Under the pieces are notes generated by a model. That model was not told the DNA's origin. It was given only the letters and a program-made list of their open reading frames with translations, and ran no database searches. DNA of 64,000 nt from Pachypanchax playfairii (lineage: Eukaryota > Chordata > Actinopteri > Cyprinodontiformes > Aplocheilidae): positions 2,896,301 to 2,960,300 of the forward strand of contig SSNP01000035.1 in assembly GCA_006937955.1 (NCBI GenBank), in the 5' to 3' direction. Shown piece by piece: positions 25,301 through 36,600 of the stretch. The translations under genes and the position numbers were made by a program. Numbering within the stretch: the stretch's first letter is position 1; each line of letters opens with the position of its first letter.

Positions 25301-27720
25301 TAATCCACTGAGAGGTTGAAGCATCTCACAGGATGACACCAGAGCTCAGTGGTTCCAAATCTTTGGATGTTTTTGCTTTAAACCACTCTAATTTACCAAT
25401 AAGTAATCTAATCTTAATGAGGGACTTGTGTGGATTTTGTATCCGAGTGACTGCTGGATATTTCTGCGAGTTATTATGATACAAACTGGGAAAGTACTCT
25501 TGTCTAGAACTTGATCATCACACTACAACAACCCCCCTCTTTACAGTAGGCCACTGAGCATATGGCATAAACTGGCAGTTGGTCAATGTTCTGAAGACAG
25601 AAACCTGCAGGAAACTTTCACCATAATTGTTACACAAACAGGTTGAAAAGCTCAGATGTTGTCAAACTTTTCTAAAAGCTGAAATCATTCAAAACTGTAA
25701 ACGTTTACAAAACTCCAAGTTATTGCATAAAGACTTGCATAAAGTTCTAACAAAATTAAAATTCAGCTTTAATCCCATTCTGGTATTTCGGAGAAACCTA
25801 CAGAGATAAAAACCCGAGTTTAAAGTGTTTGGTTCCAACTTAATCTGACAGCCACATTTAGCAGCTACTATTTAATTTCTGCTTTTACAAAAACAGGTCA
25901 CTGAATTGCAAAACCACACTTGGTGGAGTGAAGGTTGTGTCAGCGAATTTTTGCAGATTATGATCAGCCTAATCAGACATTTCCTTACTGAGCAACATTT
26001 GAGTGCAACATGTTTAATCTCACTTTAACTAGTGAGTGAGCACAAGGAAGTATATGACAACATGTAGAAAGGCCCATCTAGTACATCGTACTTAAAATAG
26101 AATTGCAAAAACCTCTTTAAGTCCGCCTGTGATCATTGGTTCTACTGCAGCTGTGAAGAAGAGATCAAAAAAAGAGAGAACTGTTCTGTCGACAGAGATA
26201 AAACATCTTGCTGTTGCCAAACACAAGCTTTCCATAGGCCAATGCCCAGTCTCCTCCTCTGGATGGGGACCGTTCCAAATGAAACATGTGATGCTGGTTC
26301 CATGACGAATAGATGGAGAAGAACTGACATGAAGGATATCCTACAAACTTTAACAGTTTCTGAAAGGTCTGCATCCAAAGCTATAAAAACATTGATGCGA
26401 GTTGCTGCTTCTGTTTCAGACGTCTGACTAAAGCAGCTTAATAACATTTAATTCTTCAGAAAGCATGAGTTAATCTAACTTGGAAGAAACAGTCTTGTGT
26501 TTCCCAAAAGCTTTTAAAACAAACAAGTCCCTGTTCTTCTGTGAGACTGGAGAGTAACATAAAACCAGACCAGCCTTTAATGGAAAAGGTCACAGAGTTA
26601 AATAAAACTGCTTTAAAATCTGGAGCATTTTTAGCAACAAAATAGCTTTTGATGTAATTCACTTTGAGTTTTTGAACTCTCCTGATGTGAACTCGCTGTC
26701 TTTAGGTGGTTTAGCAGACAGCCATGGGAGTGGACCTCATGTCTGCCAGGCTAACACCCAACAGCCCAGCAAACAAACAGCTTTAATCATGTGTCAAGGA
26801 TATAAAAGTGGAGGTCCCACCCTGGGCAGCTGCCCAAGACTGAGGCAGGAAGCTTCATGAGGAAAATAAAGATGTACAATAAGAAAACTAGGACAAAATA
26901 GAGAAAATTCTGCATAAAACACAGAGATACTACAAAAGTGATGAGGAATTTTAATGGAGTGGAAGTGCATCTGTAAATCTTGCTGCCTAATCTGGTCATT
27001 AAAATACCACGAGGATTTACCTGCAACTTGTGATACAAGGCACTTAAAAAAAAACAGAATTTACACTAGAAGATATAAAAACACTGGAATAAGTTAACTC
27101 AAGTAAAAACTGTAATAAACTTCAGCCGGTGCTCATCTTTCTCCTTTGGAATACAGATCATATCAACAAACTTTAAGCATCTGTGAGAAAGGTTTAACTA
27201 TTTAAAAGCAGCATGAAGAAAGAAAGCAGTTTCTTTTTTTTACCGAGCAGTTTGAGAGCGAGTGTTCCAGAGCTAACATCTCTTGAAAAGATAAATAAAG
27301 CAGATGGAAAAAAGCTTCTCTGTGCCAAAAGTTTTACTCTTCGTGAGGGGGGGATTTAACCTCCAGGAGAACCGCCACTCTTGAAACAAACACCGTGTTG
27401 TAAAGTTCAAAGTTTTCAGCGGTTTGCTAACTCCGAACAGATGCTACACGATCGATTCATGACATTTCCTGAAAACAGACTCACCAGCCGCGGGGCGGAA
27501 CAGCTGCTGCTCCTGCTTTTTAGTAAAAAAAATATGCTTTAAATGACCGCTGGAGACTGAAGTCAGGCGTTTATATGAACTCTTTGCTCTTTACTCAATC
27601 CTGGGCCATCAGTTTACACGAGAACAGTCACGACGAACCTCCCAGTCCACTCCTGATGAGTGACAGCTCCTCCCCACGAGCTGAAGGTAGCTAACAGCAC
27701 GAGACTTTACGGTTAACGGT
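22333..27720 (-). other. RAB27A 5' UTR introns and promoter-proximal DNA
   Basis: No protein-coding gene is supported here apart from the LINE scrap at 24.4 kb. A possible 5' UTR exon lies just upstream of the start, with a donor CAGAGGCAGT/gtaagtctg at about 22455 on the minus strand. A GC-rich segment near 27480-27620, with a donor-like CGGCTG/gtgagtctg at 27480-27482, is the best candidate for the first exon and promoter. The rest is A+T-rich. Confidence 0.45.
24385..24725 (+). mobile_element. Degenerate 3' end of a teleost non-LTR retrotransposon
   Basis: The plus strand encodes a decayed LINE C-terminus: VEPLLLHIERSQLRWFRHRI, then a Gly/Arg-rich stretch, then DYIS-like and WVSLLNLLPPQPD, followed by the typical tail ataagcagaagatgatggatgaatgg-like sequence. 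Frames are broken and only about 110 codons remain. The clade cannot be fixed by eye. It sits in RAB27A 5' UTR intron DNA, antisense to that gene. Confidence 0.75.
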
Positions 27721-28434
27721 TACAACATAAAACTTTCCAAACAGTCATTTATGTACAAAAATGTTCCTTCAATCACACTGTTTGATCCCAAAATATAATT
27801 TAGCAAAGAATCAGTTAAACTGGATAATTGGACTCTACTAAAAATACAGTTCGACACATAAAATTGTGTTTTAGCAACGGGTTTATTCCCAAAAAGCTGA
27901 AAATCTGATGTGAAATTATAAATTTAAGAATGAGACACAGATTATTGTGCCCAAAGTGCTTGGACGTCCCTTTGAATCAATTTCACAAGTTTACATGGTG
28001 CTCTAAATGTGCCAAAATGTTTGTAAATTCATGAAAATTCTAAATATTCCACATCAATTTAGTGGGATTATACAGCCTTGATTTAAAGATGGTCAATGTG
28101 GAAATGTGACATTAGTATAAACATGACATTAGTTTTTGTTTTTTTCTTCAGTTTGCCAGCAAGGAAAACAATGTATAAAATAATCAACTATAAACAGCAT
28201 TAAGAGTACATGCAAAGTTTGTATAACTGTAACACAACAGATGTGCAATTGTGTCTGTCATTTAGTAAAAGTTCATTCAAGATGTTAATTTATGAAATAT
28301 TTTATTTTACAATCAGGAAAAGCAACCCACAGAAGCATAAAGTATCAGTATTCAGGTCTTTGAAGGCCTCCAGTCCATCAGTCACTGTGTGGTATCTGTG
28401 CTGATTCTGGTCTTTAAAGAGGTGAGCTGCTGCT
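27721..28434. other. A+T-rich DNA between RAB27A and PIGBOS1
   Basis: This stretch should include the PIGBOS1 3' UTR. I see no other feature. Confidence 0.45.
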
Positions 28435-28593
28435 TCAGTCCGTTTCATTCTGTTTCTTTGGCTCATCCTGGTTTTGTTGTCCTAGAGGTTTAGCATGTTG
28501 TTCAAAATAAGGTCTGTAGATATAAAAACCACCAGCAACTCCAAGTATTGTGGCGAAGGCCAGCTGTGTGAACGGGAGTCTGCGAGGAATCAT
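28435..28593 (-). CDS. pigbos1: PIGBOS1, 52-residue mitochondrial outer-membrane microprotein
   Basis: In mammals PIGBOS1 sits in the mitochondrial outer membrane, contacts CLCC1 in the ER and tunes the unfolded-protein response. The single coding exon encodes 52 residues (human 54) beginning MIPRRLPFTQLAFATILGVA and continuing GGFYIYRPYFEQHAK before a polar tail ending KKQNETD. Residues about 8-26 form the single membrane segment, with the conserved FAT(I/V)LG(V/I)AGG core and the YxxPxFEQ(Y/H)AK motif just after it. An in-frame upstream Met exists, but a good acceptor (ggtcacacag) 14 bases before this ATG shows that the upstream part is intron. A noncoding first exon probably ends at 28895 (donor gtgagttg on the minus strand). 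It is head to head with PIGB, as its name (PIGB opposite strand) implies. Confidence 0.92.
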   Translation of the reverse strand: MIPRRLPFTQLAFATILGVAGGFYIYRPYFEQHAKPLGQQNQDEPKKQNETD

Positions 28594-28894
28594 GACTTCT
28601 TTTACTGTGTGACCCCAATTTACAGGCACCAAATGGTTCTGAGAGGAGGATATAAAACTGTCAACCAGGGACAAATGCATATGTACACTTAAATTTGACA
28701 TACTATTTTGCTAAAAATAAAAATTCGAGCAAAAACAGTAGAGAATATGTTCTTAATGCTCTTACTTTGAAAAGTCAAAATCGGATATTAAACGTTGCTA
28801 AAGTCGCTTCACTACCTAACAATGTGGATAATTGTTATTAATCGACACATCTTGGCGTCTGGACCGTTGGTTCTCTGTAACACTTACAACTCAC

Positions 28895-29747
28895 CAATGT
28901 AGTGATTTGTACGATATGTCCGTTTTCACCTCGCACAACACAAAAAACGGACAAAAATGACAGCGGGAACAACAAGACCAGCTAGCTCCTGAAGGAGAGC
29001 ATTCTTCTTCTTCTACTTAAAAACTGTGGCTGAGCAGCGCCAGCGACTTGAATCCACACCCTGCCCTCTAGCGGAGAAACACAACAGCACATCGAATCAA
29101 AACATTTTAGTTTAATTGGGAAAATATTTAAATAGATTTCTTCAAAAAGGAAAAAAAAACATTGAGTACTAAAAATCATAAACAATAAAAAAAATTTATC
29201 TGTTTTGATATGTCGTATGAGTTACCCTACTCAAACCTGTTTTCCTTTTTGACACATCATGAAGTTTGTTTTGCCAGTGTTAGAAATCGAAATAATTTTG
29301 TATCTTATCAGAGAGTAGAACTGAAACAAAAATAATAAAATCATGCTGTTAAATCCAATAATATTACAATGCGTATTATTATTATTATTATTAATAAAGA
29401 AAAATACAACCAATAGATGGCGGTAAACGACTTTCTTGTTTATTAGAGCCATCTACTGGGAGAGCAGAACAAAACAACAGAGGCAAGTAAGGACTTTTAC
29501 TTTGAAGTTACAAGAAAATAATTTCCCGGATGTTAGAGTGATTGCGGAAACGCTGCACAGCTCTCTGAATTAAACTGGCAAATTAATTGATTAAACCTGG
29601 ATAAACGAGGGAATAATGAAGCTATAGCTGCTGAAACTTTAAACCTCCGTAAAACGAGTTTATCAAACCTTGTTGTGAGTTTTCTTTCGGTCTTTTTAAT
29701 GAGATCACCTGAGTTTCGGTCTGACAGGTGAACTATGTCCGCAGTAG
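28895..29747. promoter_or_regulatory. PIGBOS1/PIGB bidirectional promoter interval
   Basis: The putative PIGBOS1 first exon and the PIGB start codon lie within about 850 bp and are divergent. CTCF-like motifs by eye: CCGCTAGAGGGCAG on the minus strand at 29061-29074, which is very close to the consensus; CCAATAGATGGCGG on the plus strand at 29410-29423; and CCAGTAGATGGCTC on the minus strand at 29446-29459. The last two form a near-perfect 12-bp inverted repeat around a 26-bp centre. GATGGCGG is also YY1-like. Confidence 0.5.
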
Positions 29748-32700
29748 ATGGAGAACATCCGATCTCGGTTCAGGTTTGGGTACAAAAGGGACGATGTGAA
29801 ACTGAGGAAACGTAAATCTCAGCTTTACTCAAAGGAGAATAAAAACAACGGTTCGATTTTAATTGAGTTAATTAAACTGATTGTGATTATTAAAACACAT
29901 GTAGTTCTTACCTGTTGCTGTTAACTTCACAGGTGTCCTGGGAATTGTTGTGTTTTCTGTGGTGTTCAGACTGATCAACTGCGTCCTGGTTCAGACCAGT
30001 TTTGTCCCTGATGAGTACTGGCAGTCCCTGGAAGTGTCCCACCACATGGTCTTCAAATATCCTTCAGACAGACAAACATCTAAAGCCTCCGTTTCATTTA
30101 AATCTGAAGGATTTCTGGGGTTTTTTTGTCCTTTATGTTCAGATTTATTCAAATTAAAGCAGATGGAACTGATGAAGAATAAAACAGCTGGAGTATAACA
30201 GAAAACAGCAGATGTAAAAACAATAAACATGAAGAAGAATAAAAAACAATATGTTTATGCTGTTATTGATCCTGAAATACACCAATAATCATCTTTTATA
30301 TTAAAATGAAATGCAAAACATGACAAAAACAATATCACAACAATGATCAAATATCACAAGTTGTTGTTGATTAAAGACAACAAATATTCAGGAAACGATC
30401 GTCTCTTGTTACTGCAGGATAAAACTGATGTTCTTCATCTTTATATTTATCTAGAATTAGTTTTTATATGTTTTAAACTGATTAATGGTTTTACTTTTTT
30501 TAGATCAGAATTTAACCCCTGATATTGAAGTACACACTTTTTAGAGTTATTCTCACACAGTGTCTTTTTAAATTCAGATTAAATTATATATTTTTTCTAA
30601 TGGTAAATTGTCGTGCTTTAAATATTATTTGCATCTTAAACTGAAACTAATCCTGAAATGTAAAATCTTGTATTTTAACGAAGATTTTATTTGTATGATT
30701 TGTATATCCTGTTATTAATAATTTTATTTGCACTTTTCTGCATGATGTTTATTGTTTGGACTAAATTTACTGCAAAAAAAGAGACATTTTTCCTCTCAGT
30801 GACACAAAATGAAGAAAATAAGATGATGTTTCTCATGAAGATGTTCAGCCTGGTTTCAGAACAGATGTTAAAACATCACCTTTTTTTTCTTTTATTTTTA
30901 AAAAGTCACATGTAGAAGTTTGTTATGTTTTACCTTTTTCGACCTTAACAGATAAGACTTATGGGTATCTGACCTGGGAGTGGAAAGCAGGAATAAGAGG
31001 ATTCACGTATCCTCTTTTCTTTGCATTCTTGTACAAGATACTAAACCTTTTAAACTGCGACTCAGTCTACTTCCTGGTAAGTTGGTGTTATTTTCTACTA
31101 ATGAAGCTTTTTAAATGTGCATTCAGCATTGACCAAATTATTATTATTTATTTTATTTTTTCAGATTTGGCTCCCACGCGTTGTTCAAGCGCTCCTGTCT
31201 GCGTTAGCTGATGTTAAATTCTTCTTCCTCATTCGATCTCTAGAAAATCATGACGTCACGAGATGGACGGTGAGACACTGCCAGTTCTGAGTGTTTCAGG
31301 AGGGATTACAGCGGGATTAAATCTGTGTAATTTAAGATTGTAGATGAAAGCAGCATAAATTGTTGTCTTTAAACTTTGAATGAGGCTCTGGTTGTGTCAT
31401 TGATCCTGAAATCCATCTGTCTTCTTGTGTTTTAGTTCTTCTGTCACATGTGTTCCTGGTTCTCCTGGTTCTGCTGCACCAGGACCCTGACCAACACCAC
31501 AGAGACCACCCTCACCTGTCTGGCTCTTTCTTACTTTCCTCTGCCGGGGTCTAAAACACACAGCAGGTATCTGATACTGTCTGATTTGTATTTACTCTGA
31601 GCTTACAGGTACGTTCACTCGGTCAATACTTTGTTTTAGTAAGAAGTTTTTGTTCCTGGTGTCCTTGGCTGTGATTGTTCGACCGACGGCTCTGATCGTC
31701 TGGTTTCCTCTGCTGATGTACCATTTCTGTGTTGAGGAGCACAAACTGAGACTCATCACTCAGGACTACATTCCTATCGGGTTTGTTTTCTTCATTCACA
31801 CTGAAACTGCTTCAGTTTTATAGTTTTTTTTTCTTACTGTTGTTTTTTTCTTATTTTCAGGACACTCGTGTTTGTGATTTCTACCCTGATCGATTGTTTC
31901 TTTTATAAAAAGGTAAATGACATCAAACAGATTTACTGACTGCTGCGTTTGGATGATGTAACAGCTGATCTCTGTCCTTCCAGTGGACGCTGGTTCAGTT
32001 CAACTTCCTGAAGTTTAACGTCCTCCACGGCGTGGCGGATTTCTACGGTTCACACCCCTGGCACTGGTACCTCACTCAGGGGTTTCCTGTCGTGATCGGC
32101 CCTCATCTTCCTCTCTTCCTTCACGGATGCACCCTCGCCTTCAGAAAATACAGAATCCTGCTGGCTGCTGTCACCTGGACTGTTTTCGTGTACAGGTGAG
32201 ACGTGAAATTAAAAACGGTTCTTAAATCCAAAGAGTGAATTTGACATCAGGTTTCGGTGATTTTAATGGACTTATACTTATTTTATTTCCTCTGGTCAGT
32301 TTTCTTCCTCACAAGGAGTTCAGGTTCATCTACCCTGTGTTGCCCTTCTGTATGATCTTCTGTGGTAAGGTTTCACTCTCACCTCACCGCCTGCTCCCAG
32401 ACGGATGTTTTCAGATGTCTGTCTCACCACAGGGACATCAGTAGCTCATCTGAAAACGTGGCGTCGACCTGTCGCCGTCTTCCTGTTGGCGTCCAACCTG
32501 GTTCTGGCTCTCTACACCGGCCTGGTTCATCAGAGAGGAGTTCTGGATGTGATGAGCCACGTTCAGACGCTCTGTAACAGGAACTCCACCGTCTCACCTC
32601 CTGACGTCCTCTTCCTCATGCCCTGCCACTCAACACCTTTCTACAGGTACAAAGCCCCGCCTCTTTTAATCTATCTGATCTATAATAAATAAATAAAGTG

Positions 32701-33203
32701 TAAGAAATGTAAATGGTTTAATGAATGGAAAAGTCTTTGAAGCTTCAGATTCAGAGAAATATTTTTCTGATTAAATGTTTAATATTTGCTGATTCTCCCA
32801 TTTTAAAACGATGAACGCTGCAGCTGACTGTCTCGTCTTCTCGCAGCCACGTCCACTGTCCTCTGAAGATGAGGTTCCTGGAGTGTCCACCTGATCTCGG
32901 AGAGGACGGACACTCCGATGAAGCTGACAGATTTTACAGCGATCCTCTTCTCTGGCTCAGGACATCGTTTCCATACAAATCCTCTCTTCCGTCACATCTG
33001 ATCCTGTTTGATGTTTTAGAAAAGGTAAAATACTAACTCTGCACATGAAGATTTTAAACCTTTAAATGAAACTTCTTATTTCTTTACAGGAAATCTCTGC
33101 GTTTCTACAAGGGAACAGTTTCATGAGGACAGCAGACATATTTCACACTCACGTTCCAGAAGGAAGAGTTGGACAAAGAATCTTTATTTATGAAAGAAAC
33201 TAA
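29748..33203 (+). CDS. pigb: PIGB, GPI mannosyltransferase 3
   Basis: PIGB adds the third, alpha-1,2-linked mannose to the GPI anchor precursor in the ER membrane (GT22 family). Exons: 29748-29811, 29933-30056, 30959-31076, 31165-31269, 31436-31566, 31640-31780, 31861-31912, 31984-32195, 32300-32364, 32433-32646, 32847-33024, 33090-33203; 505 residues (human 554, mainly a longer N-terminus). The GT22 acidic luminal motif is VPDEYWQ (Asp48-Glu49). Other conserved blocks are SHHMVFNYGYLTWEW, CCTRTLTNT, QFNFLKFNVL, FYGSHPWHWY, HKEFRFIYPVLPFCM, LYTGLVHQRG, MPCHSTPFY and HTHVPEGR. The protein has many membrane segments. Intron 2 (30057-30958) is bounded by AT and AC, not GT and AG; splicing there restores N-Y-G-Y-L exactly. 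It converges with CCPG1, with 495 bp between the stop codons. The first Met is inferred. Confidence 0.95.
30057..30958 (+). other. pigb: U12-type AT-AC intron in PIGB
   Basis: The intron starts ATATCCTTC, matching the minor-spliceosome 5' site /ATATCCTT. It ends with the branch-site-like CCTTAAC at 30943-30949, nine bases before the terminal AC at 30957-30958. Joining AA/T makes Asn63 and reproduces the human VFNYGYLTWEW reading. No GT near this point keeps the frame and the conserved residues. Confidence 0.88.
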
Positions 33204-33698
33204 CAAACAGCGAGAACATCAGCAGGAAATCTTCTCTGTGTATAATAAATATTTTAAACTCAAATGTTGCCTCTTTTTAAATTAACAGTTTTCAAACCAA
33301 CATGTAAATTTGAGATTTTTTTGTTTTCCAGGACAAAACAACCACGTCCAGTTAAAACCAACTTGAGGTGGAATGTAACAAACAGCATCTGAAAGCAGAA
33401 TTAAAACAAACGACTCTTATAAAAACATCTAGAAATTTGGCCTCGCTCATCGTGTTTAACATGACATTGAATTTTTAATCAATTTAAATTTTCATCTTAA
33501 TGTGGAACATTTTTAAAATCTAATAAACGTCAAACTGTTCCATAAAAACTGTCACGCCTTTCAATGAATTCTTCAAGCACAAAACAGCTGGTGGACATTC
33601 AGTAGCTGTAAAAATATTGTGCAAACTTGCGAAAAAAAAAAAAAAATTTGCATCTAAACAACCCCTAAATGAATAACAACAGCTATTAATAGTTATTT
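33204..33698. other. Overlapping 3' UTR territory of PIGB and CCPG1
   Basis: The two genes converge here. A PIGB poly(A) signal, AATAAA, lies near 33244. A minus-strand ATTAAA near 33473 could serve CCPG1. No coding sequence is seen. Confidence 0.6.
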
Positions 33699-36600
33699 TC
33701 AGTATTTGGGGTCAAAGGGCATCGGGCCCAGTTCTATTTTAACATCAGCCATGTGTCGGTTTGTGTTTCGTCCTGATTGGTTCCACTTTCGATCGCTGTG
33801 CGTTCGAGTTTTGGCTTTCTGCTGCTTCCGCTGCTTCGTCCTCGGCGCCTCCTTGGACTCTGAGTCGGGTCTTTGAAACGGACCTCTGTGACGCAAACAT
33901 AAAACAAATGACCCTAAATCATAAATACAAACATAGTAAATAAAATACATGTTAGCAGTCTAGCTTCCAGATGTTGGGCTTTACAGATTGGGGTTTTAAC
34001 TAAACTGCGTCAGGTGCTGCACACGTGACGCAGGAGTCTGATCACGTCTTTTTACTGATGAGTTCTTAAAGTTTTTTTAAATGAGTGAAACTGCGTATCT
34101 TTCTCTCATTAGTAGAAGATCAAATGTAACATTCAGCTGGAGTTACAGACCTGTAAAGATGAACAACAGTTTAAGACGAGACGCTTGGTAAACCTGCAGG
34201 AGACTCACCGCGGTCCTTGACTCTTGGTGTAAGCTTCTCCAAAGACGTGTTTGTAGACGTAGTCATCCAGATCTCCAAACACGTGGTCGTCAAGCCCGTG
34301 ATACTCGTGCATGTCTGTCAGATAATCTTCGACTCCACTTACAAAGTCTGTGAACAGCATGCGGTCGTGGATGAAGAGTCCGTTGTGGAAGAAGTCGTTG
34401 AGGAACATCTCCAGCTCCTTCCAGTGGTAGAAGTGCTCCACCTCCTGCTGCAGGTAGCTCTGGAGCAGCAGGTAGAACTCGTCTATTCTGATTGGCTCCA
34501 TGGCTGTGTTGAAGAGGCTCATGGACTCCTGGTAGGCGCAGTCGAAGACCCCGATGCACCCTTTCACGCCGGCTTTGTGGTGACCTGGATCTGGGTGAAC
34601 TTTGCTGCCTGGTTTGCGCGTGTTGCTCTGGTGGGAGTCAGATCCGTGTCTCTGATGAGGCTTGTGGGTTCTGCGCTGCCACGACGCTTCTGTTTTCTCT
34701 TTGCCGTGTCCTTTTTTGTAAAAACCTTGAGCTTTGTCGAAAAAGGTCGAGGCCGAATCCTTAAAGTGTCTGAAAGTTGATTTGACGGAATCAGAAAACT
34801 TCCTCAGGTTCTCCTTCACGGCCTCTTTGGCTTTTTTAATCTGCTCCTTGTGGTGATGGACGAACTCTTTGGTGGAGTTTTTCACAGCATCGAAAGTCTT
34901 CTTCATTTTCCCCACGATGCTGCCTTGTCCTCTTTTCACCTTGAACTCTTGTTCTCCCTTGGCGTTTTCATCTTTGGTTTCTACATACAGTCTCTCCCAC
35001 AGGTCGGAGCGCTGCTGCTCGAAGCTCAGCCTCCTCTCCAGCTCCATCAGGCGTCTCTGCAGATCTTCCACCTCTGAGTCGTCTTCTCTTCCAGATTCTG
35101 GGATTCTACTTCTCAGGTGATTCAGCTCGTTCCTCATCTCCTCGCTCACTTTCCTTTCTTCCTCAAGTCTTTCTCTCACCGTCTGAGCTTCAGCCCTCGT
35201 GTCTCGGATCAGCTGCCGCTCCTCTTCCAGCTGGTTTTTCAGCTTCTGGTTTTCAGACAGCAGCGAGTCCTTTCCGGTTCCCATCGCCTCCAGATGTCTG
35301 ATCTTGGAGCGCAGGTTCCTCAGCTCCTCCTGGAGGACGGATAAAGACTTCTCCTCCTGTTCCAGAGAGTTTTTCAGCATCAGGTTTTCATCTTTTAAAC
35401 TCTGCTGCTGAGACATGATGTTTGTCCTCTCCTCAGACGTCTGAGTCAGCAGCATCTTCAGGTCTTCTCTCTGAGCCTTCAGGACAAAGTGGACATTTAT
35501 CACATCTCCTGTTGTTCAGTGTTTCAACAGCAAAACAAACTACAAGGAGAAACTCACGTCACCTGAATGAGATCTTGTTTCTGACAGAGTTTCTGGTTCT
35601 CTTCATTTATCTTTTCAATCACTTCTGTGAGAAATGAAATAACTTGTTGTTTATCCAGGTCGTCTCGGTCAAAGTCCGTCCTCTGACTGATCTAATCCAA
35701 GAGTGAGAACATTTTAAAAGATAATCCCACATCGCCCGTATCAGCCTGGACATAAGCTCGTAAATGAACCAGTCAACGAAAAAGTAAATCTCACAACAAC
35801 ATGAATTAAAACCCACAAGACAGTATTACGAGTTAAATCAACAGATTTAATCTGAACATTCTGTAGTGACACTTACCTGGTTTGGTGATCTGACGTGTTT
35901 CTGAAGCAGATCCCGAACACCTGCCAGTTCATTCACTGGGATTTTCTCTGCAGTTTTTTGCCGTTCCTGAATCTGGACCGTGCCTGTAAGAGGATGTAAC
36001 ACTGATTAGATCTTTAACAGCAACATGAAGCAGATAAACATTTTTACGGACTAAATGAAACTGTTTTGTCTCAGAGGGAATTTCTTACCATAGAAGTGGC
36101 CGAATCCCACGCTGACGGCTACGATGAGGGCGAGCAGGACACATCTGTTAAGAACGCCGCCACCTCGAGTCTGCAGCGGATCATCTAGAGTAGCAGTCGC
36201 TCCGACGTCAGTCGGCTCTTCTTCTTCTCCTTTTCCCTCTCCTTCACTTGAGCGTGACTCTGGAAACACCTCCTCTTCCTCTTCTGGATCGGTTAAGACG
36301 CTCGTCGTGTTTTTTCTTACCCTTCGTCTACGTATGATGGGGGTGGAGCTTCGCCCCACCTCGTCGTCACTGCTGCTCGAGTTCGTCACCGCAGGCTGCA
36401 GAACTGGGAAAACTACAACAGAATATTAGGAATATTATGAAGTGCTTGATTTATTATAAGAGTTTCGCATCAGTCCAGGCGTGAAGAGTAAAAACACACT
36501 TCAGTCATGTTTTAACAGAAAAAACATGAAGTTAATTTTCTGACATTAAATAACTGAGAAAAACAGATTAAATTCGTTTTTTTGTTTTTGTGAAAGAGTA

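Noticed and set aside
29812..29900. PIGB exon 1 reading on past 29811
   Set aside because: The frame continues but becomes A+T-rich and unlike PIGB. The gtaaat donor joins in phase to the conserved exon at 29933.
34217..34780. 187-codon plus-strand frame
   Set aside because: It is antisense to the large, clearly homologous CCPG1 coding exon; composition bias explains it.
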